A stretch of 64,000 nt of DNA from Sulfurifustis variabilis (GTDB taxonomy: Bacteria; Pseudomonadota; Gammaproteobacteria; Acidiferrobacterales; Sulfurifustaceae): positions 434,001 through 498,000 of the forward strand of contig NZ_AP014936.1 of NCBI RefSeq assembly GCF_002355415.1, given 5' to 3'. The notes beneath the pieces were generated by a model that saw only the letters and a list, made by a program, of their open reading frames with translations, made no database searches and was not told the DNA's origin. A program made the position numbers and the translations under genes. Of this stretch, positions 13,900-21,879 are shown piece by piece. Numbering within the stretch: position 1 is the first letter of the stretch; every line of letters starts with the position of its first letter.

Positions 13900-14161
13900 T
13901 CGCAAGGTGTTGTAAATCGGACATACACTCACCCGGAGATATCTCCAATGGGAGCGGAGCGATGCCCGGTTTCCGGTTGCACCCCCATAGGGCTTGTGAT
14001 AGCTTGCGGCCGCCTAAAAGTCGGTGGAGCGTGCAGATTTCCGCGTCGTCGCAACGTCTCGTCAGAGCGGCGACCGGGCGATCGTTGAAGCGCGCGGTTT
14101 TCTGCCAACGCCTCGCCTCAAGCCTTCGGGCCCGCGCAGGCAGTCCGTGGACCCGCCCCGC

Positions 14162-14647
14162 ATGAACGACCGCGAAGCGCGCGACGCCGCCGGTGCGAGC
14201 GTGAGCTTCGTCATTCGACCTAATCGCTCGCTGCCGGTCTCCGGCCTGGTCGCGTTGTTCGTCGCGCTGAGCGCGAGCGCGTTGACCATCGGCATCGGCT
14301 TCGCGCTCAAGGGCGCGTGGCTGATTCTGCCGTTCGCCGGGATCGAAGTGCTGATCGTAGGCATGCTGTGCTACTGGCTCTACCGTCACATCGATGACTG
14401 CGAGCTGGTGGTGATCGAGGCGGACCGGGTGCGCGTAATGCAGCGCAGCGGCACCCGGGAGTCGCGCCGAGATTTTCCGCGGTACTGGGCGCGCATACGC
14501 CTGGACCGCTCCCAGGACGGGCGCAGGCCTTCACGGCTGCGAATCGGATCGCACGGCCAGTTCGTGGAGCTGGCCGAAAACATAAACGAAAGCGACCGGT
14601 TGATCCTGGCTGAGGAACTGAGGAACGCCCTCGGCGCGCCGGAGTGA
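14162..14647 (+). CDS. DUF2244 membrane protein
   Basis: Inner-membrane protein of 161 residues with two transmembrane helices in a hairpin (about 24-45 and 49-67: VSGLVALFVALSASALTIG, then LILPFAGIEVLIVGMLCYWL). A cytoplasmic domain follows (ELVVIEADRVRVMQRSG, then RIRLDRSQDGRRPSRLRIG). This is the DUF2244 pattern, often encoded right before coxB in proteobacteria, as here. Its function is unknown; an oxidase-related role is inferred from context. ATG 14162 gives the family's usual length; the frame is open further upstream without a good start. Confidence 0.8.
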   Translation: MNDREARDAAGASVSFVIRPNRSLPVSGLVALFVALSASALTIGIGFALKGAWLILPFAGIEVLIVGMLCYWLYRHIDDCELVVIEADRVRVMQRSGTRESRRDFPRYWARIRLDRSQDGRRPSRLRIGSHGQFVELAENINESDRLILAEELRNALGAPE

Positions 14648-14714
14648 ACGACGGCCGGCACGCCCGGGTACGGTCCGATGCGAAGTGGGTTGTTTAGATA
14701 ACTGGGAGACAAGC

Positions 14715-15872
14715 ATGCACGTTGTTCGCCGCAGTGCCCGTTCCGGCGCGGCCGCCCGTCTCGCTGTCCTGGCGGGGGCGTTCCTTCCGGGTCTCGCCTT
14801 TGCCGAGTACGGTCTGAACTTCCCGGCGCCCGTCACTCCGATCGCGCAGAAAATCTTCGACCTGCACATGCTGATCCTGTGGATCTGCGTGGCCATCTTC
14901 GTGGTGGTGTTCGGGTTCATGTTCTACTCGATCGCGAAGCACCGGAAGAGCCTCGGTGCCAGGCCGGCCACCTTCCACGACAACGTGAAGCTCGAGGTCT
15001 TCTGGACCATCATCCCCTTCCTCATCCTGGTCGGCATGGCGATTCCCTCGACGGCGACGCTGATCGAGATGGAGGACACCAGCCGGTCAGACATGACCGT
15101 GAAGATCACGGGCTACCAGTGGAAGTGGAAGTACGATTACCCGGATCACGACGTCAGCTTTTTCAGCAACCTCTCGACCCCGCGCGACCAGATCGAGAAC
15201 CGCGCGGACAAGGGCGATCACTATCTGATCGAGGTGGACAACCCGGTCGTGCTGCCCGTCAAGAAGAAGGTGCGCTTCCTGCTCACCGCGAACGACGTCA
15301 TCCACGCGTGGTGGGTGCCGCAGCTCGGCGTGAAGAAGGACGCCATCCCCGGGTTCATCAACGAGATGTGGACCTACATCGAGGAGCCGGGCGTCTATCG
15401 CGGTCAGTGCGCCGAGCTGTGCGGCAAGGACCACGGCTTCATGCCGATCGTGGTGAACGCGGTATCGCAGGAGGAGTTCGACAAGTGGGTGGCCTCGCAG
15501 AAACAGCGTGCCGCCGGAGAAGCCGCCGCGGCCGACAAGGTCTGGAGCAAGAATGAGCTGCTGGCCAAGGGCAAGCAGGTGTACCAGCAGTGCGCAGCGT
15601 GCCACGGCCCGAACGGCGAGGGCGTCGGCCCGTTCCCCAAGATGACCGGCAGCAAGATCGCGACGGGCCCGATCGCCGAGCATCTCAACATCGTCCTGAA
15701 CGGCAAGCCCGGCACCGCCATGCAGGCCTTCGGCCCGCAGCTCTCCGACGCGGACATCGCCGCGGTCGTCACCTACGAGCGCAACGCGCTCGGCAACCAG
15801 GTCGGTGACATCGTCCAGCCCGCCCAGGTCGCGGCCGCCCGCAAGGGCGGCGCCGTCGCCCAGGCGAAGTAA
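14715..15872 (+). CDS. coxB: Cytochrome c oxidase subunit II fused to cytochrome c
   Basis: Membrane-anchored electron entry subunit of the aa3/caa3-type oxidase. It has a signal peptide, two transmembrane helices (about residues 42-65 and 85-105) and the cupredoxin domain with the CuA ligands in YRGQCAELCGKDHGFM and HAWWVPQLG. A C-terminal cytochrome c domain has CAACH at 293-297 and its likely axial Met in the PGTAMQAFG segment. The product is 385 residues. The fusion means electrons can pass through a tethered heme before CuA. ATG 14715 follows GGGAG with six bases between and gives a normal signal peptide. It starts the cox operon. Confidence 0.93.
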   Translation: MHVVRRSARSGAAARLAVLAGAFLPGLAFAEYGLNFPAPVTPIAQKIFDLHMLILWICVAIFVVVFGFMFYSIAKHRKSLGARPATFHDNVKLEVFWTIIPFLILVGMAIPSTATLIEMEDTSRSDMTVKITGYQWKWKYDYPDHDVSFFSNLSTPRDQIENRADKGDHYLIEVDNPVVLPVKKKVRFLLTANDVIHAWWVPQLGVKKDAIPGFINEMWTYIEEPGVYRGQCAELCGKDHGFMPIVVNAVSQEEFDKWVASQKQRAAGEAAAADKVWSKNELLAKGKQVYQQCAACHGPNGEGVGPFPKMTGSKIATGPIAEHLNIVLNGKPGTAMQAFGPQLSDADIAAVVTYERNALGNQVGDIVQPAQVAAARKGGAVAQAK

Positions 15873-15893
15873 GAATCGAGAGGAGATCGCGAA

Positions 15894-17468
15894 ATGGCGC
15901 ACGCTGCTGCACATCACCACGAAGCACACCCGACGGGCCTGTCCCGCTGGCTGTTCTCGACCAACCACAAGGACATCGGCACGCTGTACCTGCTGTTCTC
16001 GCTGCTGATGTTCTTCGTCGGGGGCACGATGGCCCTCGTCATCCGGGCCGAGCTCTGGCAGCCGGGCCTGCAGGTGGTCGATCCGCATTTCTTCAACCAG
16101 ATGACCAGCATGCACGCGCTGGTCATGATCTTCGGCGCGGTGATGCCGGCGTTCGTCGGCTTCGCCAACTGGCAGATCCCCATGATGATCGGGGCGCCGG
16201 ACATGGCGCTCCCGCGCATGAACAACTGGTCCTTCTGGATCCTGCCCTTCGCGTTCACGCTGTTGCTGTCGAGCCTCCTGTTCCAGAACGCGGGCGGAGG
16301 CCCGTCGGCCGGCTGGACGCTCTACCCGCCGCTGTCGGTGCAGGGCGGCATCGGCACCGACATGGCGATCCTCTCGATCCACATGATGGGTATCTCCTCG
16401 GTGCTCGGCGCGATCAACGTGATCGCGACGATCCTCAACATGCGCGCGCCGGGCATGACGCTCATGAAGATGCCGATGTTCGTCTGGACCTGGATCATCA
16501 CGGCCTTCCTGCTGCTCGGTGCGATGCCGGTGCTCGCGGGCGCGGTGACCATGGTCCTCACCGACCGTCACTTCGGCACGAGCTTCTTCGATGCCGCCGG
16601 GGGCGGTGACCCGGTGCTGTACCAGCACGTCTTCTGGTTCTTCGGTCATCCCGAGGTGTACATCCTGATCCTGCCGGCGTTCGGGCTCGCCTCGCAGATC
16701 ATTCCGACGTTCTCGAGGAAGCCGCTCTTCGGCTACAACTCGATGGTCTACGCCACCGCCTCGATCGCCTTTCTGTCGCACGTCGTGTGGGCGCACCACA
16801 TGTTCACGGTGGGCATGCCGATCGCGGGCGAGGTGTTCTTCATGTACGCCACGATGCTGATCGCCGTGCCGACGGGCGTGAAGATCTTCAACTGGATCGC
16901 GACCATGTGGCGCGGCTCGCTGACGTTCGAAACGCCGATGCTCTTCGCGGTCGCCTTCGTGTTCCTGTTCGCGATCGGCGGTTTCTCGGGCCTCATGCTC
17001 GCGATCGTGCCGGCCGACTTCCAGTACCACGACACGTACTTCGTGGTCGCACATTTCCACTACGTGCTGGTGACCGGCGCCGTCCTGGCGATCATGGGCG
17101 GCGTCTATTACTGGCTGCCGAAGTGGACGGGCCACATGTACAACGAAAAGCTCGGCAAGTGGCACTTCTGGCTCACGATGATCGGCATGAACCTCACGTT
17201 CTTCCCGATGCACTTCGTCGGGCTGGCCGGCATGCCGCGGCGCATCCCGGACTACGCGCTGCAGTTCACCGAGTTCAACCAGTGGGCCACCGCGGGAGCG
17301 TTCATCCTGGGCTTCTCGCAGCTGCTGTTCGCGTGGGTGATCATCCAGACGATCCGCGGCGGCAAGAAGGCAACCGACCGTGTCTGGGAGGGTGCGGATG
17401 GCCTCGAGTGGACGCTTTCCTCGCCGCCGCCGTACCACAGCTTCACGACGGCGCCGGTCATCAAGTAG
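15894..17468 (+). CDS. ctaD: Cytochrome c oxidase subunit I
   Basis: The catalytic subunit with heme a and the heme a3-CuB centre, in 524 residues and twelve membrane helices. It shows LFSTNHKDIGTLY, the HPEVYILILPAFG segment (with the D-channel Glu typical of A1-type heme-copper oxidases), SHVVWAHHMFTVG for the CuB histidines, and FQYHDTYFVVAHFHYVL for the heme ligands. A His-rich N-terminus (AHAAAHHHEAHPTG) precedes the first conserved block. GAGGAG lies eight bases before the ATG. It follows coxB after 21 bases. Confidence 0.95.
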   Translation: MAHAAAHHHEAHPTGLSRWLFSTNHKDIGTLYLLFSLLMFFVGGTMALVIRAELWQPGLQVVDPHFFNQMTSMHALVMIFGAVMPAFVGFANWQIPMMIGAPDMALPRMNNWSFWILPFAFTLLLSSLLFQNAGGGPSAGWTLYPPLSVQGGIGTDMAILSIHMMGISSVLGAINVIATILNMRAPGMTLMKMPMFVWTWIITAFLLLGAMPVLAGAVTMVLTDRHFGTSFFDAAGGGDPVLYQHVFWFFGHPEVYILILPAFGLASQIIPTFSRKPLFGYNSMVYATASIAFLSHVVWAHHMFTVGMPIAGEVFFMYATMLIAVPTGVKIFNWIATMWRGSLTFETPMLFAVAFVFLFAIGGFSGLMLAIVPADFQYHDTYFVVAHFHYVLVTGAVLAIMGGVYYWLPKWTGHMYNEKLGKWHFWLTMIGMNLTFFPMHFVGLAGMPRRIPDYALQFTEFNQWATAGAFILGFSQLLFAWVIIQTIRGGKKATDRVWEGADGLEWTLSSPPPYHSFTTAPVIK

Positions 17469-17491
17469 CGGCCGGAGGCACCCCGGGTCGA

Positions 17492-17608
17492 ATGGCGGCC
17501 ATGGCAGTCAGCGAGAAACAGCGGCGCCGGCGCGTCGTCGTCACGGCGCTGATTCTCGCCGCCATCGCCCTCGGGTTCTACGTCGCCAGCTTCTTCCGCT
17601 TCGGGTGA
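17492..17608 (+). CDS. Small single-pass cytochrome oxidase-associated protein
   Basis: A 38-residue ORF between ctaD and ctaG: basic N-terminus (EKQRRRR), then one transmembrane helix (VVVTALILAAIALGFYVASFF). Tiny proteins of this layout occupy this position in many proteobacterial cox operons and are labelled cytochrome oxidase small assembly protein. A second ATG at 17501 is possible. It ends seven bases before the ctaG start. Confidence 0.65.
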   Translation: MAAMAVSEKQRRRRVVVTALILAAIALGFYVASFFRFG

Positions 17609-17615
17609 GCATCAG

Positions 17616-18236
17616 GTGAACGCGAGCACCGGTATCCGCCGCAATCGACGCACCGCGCTTCGACTCGGTCTCGTCGCCCTCGGAATGTTCGGCTTCGGCT
17701 ATCTGCTGGTGCCTCTCTACAACGTGGCGTGCGACGTACTCGGGCTGAACGGCAAGGTCGGCCGAAACGGTCCGGAGGCCGTAGCCGCCACGTCCGACCC
17801 CAGCCGCACGGTCACGGTCGAGTTCACCGCGCACGTGTCGACTGGCCTCCCCTGGGAGTTTCGTCCCGTTACGAAGCGGATCGAGGTGCATCCGGGCGAG
17901 ACCGTGACGGTGAACTACTACGCCCGCAACCAGGCGGACGAGACGATCACCGGTCAGGCGGTGCCGAGCGTCGCGCCCGGCCGGGCCGCGGCGCACTTCA
18001 AGAAGATCGAGTGCTTCTGCTTCACGGAGCAGAAGCTGGGTCCGCGCGAGGCCCGCGAGATGCCGGTGCAGTTCGTCGTCGCGCCCGAGCTCGCACCCGA
18101 GGTGCAGACCATCACGCTGTCGTACGCCTTCTTCAACGTCGACAAGGCGCAGGCAGCGAAGTACGGGGCGACGCCGGCCGACCATCACGACCACGATCAC
18201 TCGCAGGGCCACGCGGCCGCGGGTGGCAAAGGCTAG
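17616..18236 (+). CDS. ctaG: Copper chaperone CtaG/Cox11
   Basis: Inner-membrane protein that delivers copper to the CuB site of subunit I. Its 206 residues comprise one N-terminal helix (ALRLGLVALGMFGFGYLLVP), PLYNVACDVLGLNG and an immunoglobulin-like domain with the copper-binding motif FKKIECFCFTEQKLGPRE, ending in LSYAFFN. After the usual end there is a His/Asp-rich tail (ADHHDHDHSQGHAAAGG), which could hold extra metal. The GTG start is eight bases after the small gene. The next gene's chosen ATG is 34 bases downstream. Confidence 0.92.
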   Translation: MNASTGIRRNRRTALRLGLVALGMFGFGYLLVPLYNVACDVLGLNGKVGRNGPEAVAATSDPSRTVTVEFTAHVSTGLPWEFRPVTKRIEVHPGETVTVNYYARNQADETITGQAVPSVAPGRAAAHFKKIECFCFTEQKLGPREAREMPVQFVVAPELAPEVQTITLSYAFFNVDKAQAAKYGATPADHHDHDHSQGHAAAGGKG

Positions 18237-18270
18237 TCCATACAACATTTCATCCGATAAGGGGATACGC

Positions 18271-19146
18271 ATGGCGAGCGCACACGGTAGCTACTACCTG
18301 CCCAACCCGAGCCCGTGGCCGATCGTGACCTCGGCCGGCCTGTTTGCGCTGGCGGTGGGTACGGTGCTGACCATCAACGGGATCCAGCCAGGTCCGTGGG
18401 TCATGGCCCTCGGCGGAGCGATCATCGTGACCATGATGGTCCGCTGGTTCGGCCAGGTGATCGGCGAGAACGAGAGCGGCCTCTACAACGCGCAGGTCGA
18501 CCGTTCCTTCCGCTGGGGCATGGCGTGGTTCATTTTCTCGGAGGTGATGTTCTTCGCCGCCTTCTTCGGCGCGCTCTTCTACGTGCGCATGTTCGCCGTC
18601 GACTGGATCGGCGGGAACGAGCTCCTGTGGCCCGGGTACGACGCAACCTGGCCGACCGCGGGCCCCAAGGGGCCCGTGCCGACCGCGGCGGGGGCGATCC
18701 CCGGCCCCGAGCAGTTCACGCCGATGGCCGCGTGGGGCATTCCGGCGCTCAACACGCTGATCCTGCTCACCTCCGGCGCGACGGTCACCTGGGCGCACTG
18801 GGGATTGCTCCAGGACAACCGCGCGAAGCTCATTACCGGTCTGTTCCTGACCGTCGCGCTCGGCGTCACGTTCCTGGGCTTCCAGGTTTACGAGTACGTG
18901 CACGCCTACACCGAGCTCGACCTCACGCTGAAGACCGGCATCTACGGCACGACGTTCTTCATGCTCACGGGTTTCCACGGCATGCACGTCACCATCGGCA
19001 CGATCATGCTCATGGTGATCCTCGGCCGTGCGCTCAAGGGACACTTCCGGCCGGACAACCACTTCGGCTTCGAGGCGGTGGCCTGGTACTGGCACTTCGT
19101 TGACGTGGTCTGGCTGGGTCTGTTCGTCTTCGTGTACTGGCTCTAG
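18271..19146 (+). CDS. coxC: Cytochrome c oxidase subunit III
   Basis: Seven-helix core subunit that stabilises the oxidase and the D proton pathway. Its 291 residues include YYLPNPSPWPIVTS, the conserved Glu-containing FIFSEVMFFAAFFGALFY and HGMHVTIGTIMLMV, ending WYWHFVDVVWLGLFVFVYW. The frame runs to a GTG at 18223 inside ctaG. I chose ATG 18271 because it gives the normal N-terminus and has an AAGGGG site six bases before it. A strong terminator closes the operon just after the stop. Confidence 0.93.
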   Translation: MASAHGSYYLPNPSPWPIVTSAGLFALAVGTVLTINGIQPGPWVMALGGAIIVTMMVRWFGQVIGENESGLYNAQVDRSFRWGMAWFIFSEVMFFAAFFGALFYVRMFAVDWIGGNELLWPGYDATWPTAGPKGPVPTAAGAIPGPEQFTPMAAWGIPALNTLILLTSGATVTWAHWGLLQDNRAKLITGLFLTVALGVTFLGFQVYEYVHAYTELDLTLKTGIYGTTFFMLTGFHGMHVTIGTIMLMVILGRALKGHFRPDNHFGFEAVAWYWHFVDVVWLGLFVFVYWL

Positions 19147-19162
19147 GACCCGCGGGACGAAG

Positions 19163-19194
19163 AAAGGGCGCTGTCCGCGAGGACAGCGCCCTTT
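19163..19194 (+). terminator. Rho-independent terminator of the cox operon
   Basis: A 14-pair stem AAAGGGCGCTGTCC / GGACAGCGCCCTTT with loop GCGA, followed by TTTTT. Its symmetric A- and T-runs could also stop the convergent gene at 19223. Confidence 0.9.
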
Positions 19195-19222
19195 TTGCTT
19201 GAGGGCGGCCCGCTTCGGGGCG

Positions 19223-19429
19223 CTAGCGCAAACCGTTCGGCGGAATGATTCCGAAGTACAGGCCGGCCATCAGGAGGATAAACAGCGCCAGGGACAACCC
19301 GATGCGCCAGGTGAGGGCGGTCGCGACGCGGGTGCTGCGTCCCCGGGCGCGGAAGACGAGCGCCAGCGCCGAAAACAGGCTCACGAGGATGAGCACGAGC
19401 ATCAGGATGATAATGCCTTTGATCAGCAC
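19223..19429 (-). CDS. Twin-transmembrane protein of the DUF2909 type
   Basis: A 68-residue protein made of two transmembrane helices (IIILMLVLILVSLFSALALVF and GLSLALFILLMAGLYFGII) joined by a short basic loop (RARGRSTRVATALTWR). This is the layout of DUF2909, which often lies convergent to coxC and next to SURF1, as here. Function unknown; the constant link to oxidase genes suggests a role in assembly or stability. It is convergent with coxC, sharing the terminator region, and divergent from surf1. Confidence 0.75.
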   Translation of the reverse strand: MLIKGIIILMLVLILVSLFSALALVFRARGRSTRVATALTWRIGLSLALFILLMAGLYFGIIPPNGLR

Positions 19430-19516
19430 GAGGCCTCCCGGCGAAATCGCAGGGCGCGATTATACTCAAGGAGTGGGCGCGGGGCGGTTCAGCTGGGGAC
19501 GCGGGGACGGACGGTG

Positions 19517-20251
19517 GTGAACGTGCGTCGCGGTGCGCTGCTCCCGACCCTTGTGGCGCTGTTGCTGATCCCGGTGTTCGTCTTCCTCGGGTACTGGCAG
19601 CTGGAGCGCGCGCGGGAGAAGCGCGACTTGCAGGCCGAGTACGACCGGCGCGCGAGCCAGGAGCCCGTGCGGATCGGCGGGGAGTGGCAGTCGGCGGAAG
19701 AGTTTCAGTTCTATCGGGTCGAGGCGACCGGGCGTTATGACACCGAGTACCAGATCCTGCTCGACAATCGCGTGCACCGCGGCGCGCCGGGCTACCACGT
19801 GCTCACGCCGCTGCGAATCCGGGACAGCGAGATGCGTGTGCTCGTGAACCGGGGCTGGGTTCCGCTCGGTCCCGACCGCCGGCAGCTCCCCGCAATCGAA
19901 ACACCGACCGATGCGCTCACGGTGCGTGGCGTCGCGACCGTCCCGCACGAAGGCTTCACGCTGGGGGAACCGTCGCCGCTCACGCGGGGAAAGCCGACCG
20001 TGTGGCAGCAGCTCGATCTCGAGCGTTACACGCGGGAAGTCGGGTTCCCCGTCCAGCCGGTGGTGGTCCTGCTGGATCCGCAGGCGCCAGGCGGTTTCGT
20101 GCGCGAGTGGGCCCGCCTGGACACGGGGATCGCCGTGCATCAAGGCTACGCGTTCCAGTGGTTCGCGCTCGCGGCCGCCGCGTTCGTGGGCTATATCGCG
20201 CTGATGCGCCGCTACGGACGCCGCGCGCGCATGGGAGGCGACGCGCCATGA
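19517..20251 (+). CDS. SURF1-family oxidase assembly protein
   Basis: Inner-membrane protein that helps insert heme a into the oxidase. Its 244 residues have an N-terminal helix (LLPTLVALLLIPVFVFLGYWQLERA), the SURF1 block ILLDNRVHRGAPGYHVLTPL, LVNRGWVPLGPDR and a C-terminal helix (FQWFALAAAAFVGYIALMRRYG). Start codons are GTG at 19514 or 19517 in the same frame; no ATG fits. The stop overlaps the next ATG, so it is coupled to the SCO-like gene. Confidence 0.88.
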   Translation: MNVRRGALLPTLVALLLIPVFVFLGYWQLERAREKRDLQAEYDRRASQEPVRIGGEWQSAEEFQFYRVEATGRYDTEYQILLDNRVHRGAPGYHVLTPLRIRDSEMRVLVNRGWVPLGPDRRQLPAIETPTDALTVRGVATVPHEGFTLGEPSPLTRGKPTVWQQLDLERYTREVGFPVQPVVVLLDPQAPGGFVREWARLDTGIAVHQGYAFQWFALAAAAFVGYIALMRRYGRRARMGGDAP

Positions 20252-20868
20252 GATCGGCCGGACAGCCTGTCGACCGGCGACGCGGACGCTGGGTGCTCGT
20301 CCTGCTGGCGCTGCTGTTCCTCTCCGGCATCATCGCTTCGTTCGTGCTGGTCGAGACCGGTTGGCGTCCCACCAAGACCAAGAACTACGGCGAGCTGGTG
20401 CAGCCCGCGCGCCCGATCGATGACGTCGGGCTCGTGCGCCTCGGTGGCGGCGCGTTGCGGTTCGCCGAGCTGCAGGGCAAGTGGACCCTCGTGTATTTCG
20501 GATCGGCCGAATGCCCGAAGCCGTGCATCGACAATCTTTACAAGATGCGCCAGATCACGGCGGCGCAGGGAAAGGAGGCGCACCGCGTCCAGCGCCTGTT
20601 CGTGCTCACCGACGCCCGTGGCCTGGACGGGCTTCATGAGAAGTTGAAGGACTACCCGGGAATGGAGGTCGTCACCGGCGATCCGGAAGAGGTCCGGCGT
20701 CTGGCCGAGCAGTTTCGTCTGCCGGCCGGGAGTCCGTCCGACGGGCTGCAACGCGTTTACGTGGTCGATCCGTTGGGCAACCTGATGATGAGCTATCCGG
20801 CCGACGCCGATCCCCGGGGCATGAACAAGGACCTGGGATTCCTGCTCAAGGCCTCGCAGATCGGCTGA
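20248..20868 (+). CDS. SCO/thioredoxin-like oxidase assembly protein
   Basis: A 206-residue membrane-anchored protein (helix at about 15-35) with a thioredoxin fold. The redox pair is Cys89-Pro-Lys-Pro-Cys93 (GSAECPKPC), the place of the SCO copper cysteines. The distal His of copper-binding SCO proteins is not seen: the corresponding stretch is GLQRVYVVDPLGNL. It may act as a thiol-disulfide reductant for CuA rather than as a copper carrier. It is coupled to SURF1 upstream, and ctaA starts directly after its stop. Confidence 0.8.
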   Translation: MRSAGQPVDRRRGRWVLVLLALLFLSGIIASFVLVETGWRPTKTKNYGELVQPARPIDDVGLVRLGGGALRFAELQGKWTLVYFGSAECPKPCIDNLYKMRQITAAQGKEAHRVQRLFVLTDARGLDGLHEKLKDYPGMEVVTGDPEEVRRLAEQFRLPAGSPSDGLQRVYVVDPLGNLMMSYPADADPRGMNKDLGFLLKASQIG

Positions 20869-21879
20869 ATGTTCCGCAACAAGAGCCGTCCCGCACGCTT
20901 CTTCCGCACGGCGCTCGCCGCCGTGTGCTTCGCCTTCGTCGCGGTCGTGTTCGGCGCCTACGTGCGCCTCACCGAAGCCGAGCTCGGGTGCCCGGCCGGT
21001 CCCGCGTGCGCCGGCCGCGCACAGGCGCCTCTGGCCGCCCGGCAGGCGACGGCCGCGCGCACTCCGGCGAAACGCGCGTGGAAGGACATGGTATCCCGCT
21101 ATATCGCGGGCGCCCTCGGCCTGCTGCTCATCCGTCTCGCGGTGCTCGGCTGGCAGCTCCGCCGCCGCCCCAATCAGCAGGTGCTGATCCCCGCACTCAC
21201 CCTGTTCCTCGTCTTCGGACTCACCGCGCTCGGCGTCGCGACGGTCGATTTCCAGTACAAACCCATCGTGATGATGATCCAGATCCTCGGCGGCCTGCTG
21301 GTGCTCGCGCTCCTGTGGTGGATCGTGCTGCGCGAGCAGCGCCTGTTTCGCTCGGTGACGGCCTCGTCGCTGACCCGCCGGCTCCGTCCGCGCGCGGTCT
21401 TCGCGCTGCTGCTGGGTGTTCTGGCGATCGTTCTCGGCGGCTGGTCGATGGTGAACTACGCCGTGCTGGCCTGCCCTGATTTCCCGACGTGCCAGGGCGA
21501 GTACCTGCCTGTGATGGACCTCGTCGACGGCCTGACGCTGTGGCGGGAGGTAGGTATCGAGTACGAGGCGGACAGTCTGGGCCTTCCGGCGGCCACGGCC
21601 ATCCATTTCGCGCACCGTGTGGGCGCGCTGCTGGCGCTGCTCTACCCGGGGTGGCTGGCCCTGCACCTGCTGCGCGTCGGCCACGAGGAGAACCTCTGCC
21701 GCTATGGTCTGCTGGTGCTACTGATGCTATCGTTCGCGACCGCCTTGGGCGTCATGGCGGTTGTCGGCGGGCTCGCCCTCCCGACGGCCGTGGGCCACAG
21801 TGCGGCGGCGGCCCTGCTCCTGATGAGCCTCATTACCCTTTACCACGTGCTGCGCCCGCGACCGATCGAACGCAAATGA
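20869..21879 (+). CDS. ctaA: Heme A synthase CtaA, N-terminal half lacking both heme histidines
   Basis: Eight-helix protein that oxidises the C8 methyl of heme O to make heme A. Its 336 residues form two homologous halves. The C-terminal half is normal (IHFAHR with His249; TAVGHSAAA with His310; ACPDFPTC). In the N-terminal half the two usual heme ligands are replaced: Ser76 in WKDMVSRYIAG, where families have EMxHRY, and Gln138 in PIVMMIQILGG, where His is expected. The Cys pair GCPAGPAC remains. The start immediately follows the SCO-like gene and the stop overlaps the ctaB ATG. Operon position leaves little doubt of the family, but activity is in question. Confidence 0.88.
   Translation: MFRNKSRPARFFRTALAAVCFAFVAVVFGAYVRLTEAELGCPAGPACAGRAQAPLAARQATAARTPAKRAWKDMVSRYIAGALGLLLIRLAVLGWQLRRRPNQQVLIPALTLFLVFGLTALGVATVDFQYKPIVMMIQILGGLLVLALLWWIVLREQRLFRSVTASSLTRRLRPRAVFALLLGVLAIVLGGWSMVNYAVLACPDFPTCQGEYLPVMDLVDGLTLWREVGIEYEADSLGLPAATAIHFAHRVGALLALLYPGWLALHLLRVGHEENLCRYGLLVLLMLSFATALGVMAVVGGLALPTAVGHSAAAALLLMSLITLYHVLRPRPIERK

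Noticed and set aside
13900-14161. Possible gene in the gap between bioD and DUF2244
   Set aside because: The DUF2244 frame is open upstream to 14024, but that extension lacks a start with ribosome site and family similarity.
15087-17438. 783-codon open frame on the minus strand across coxB and ctaD
   Set aside because: Antisense shadow of clearly conserved oxidase genes; its Arg/His/Asp-rich, low-complexity protein is typical of reverse frames in GC-rich DNA.
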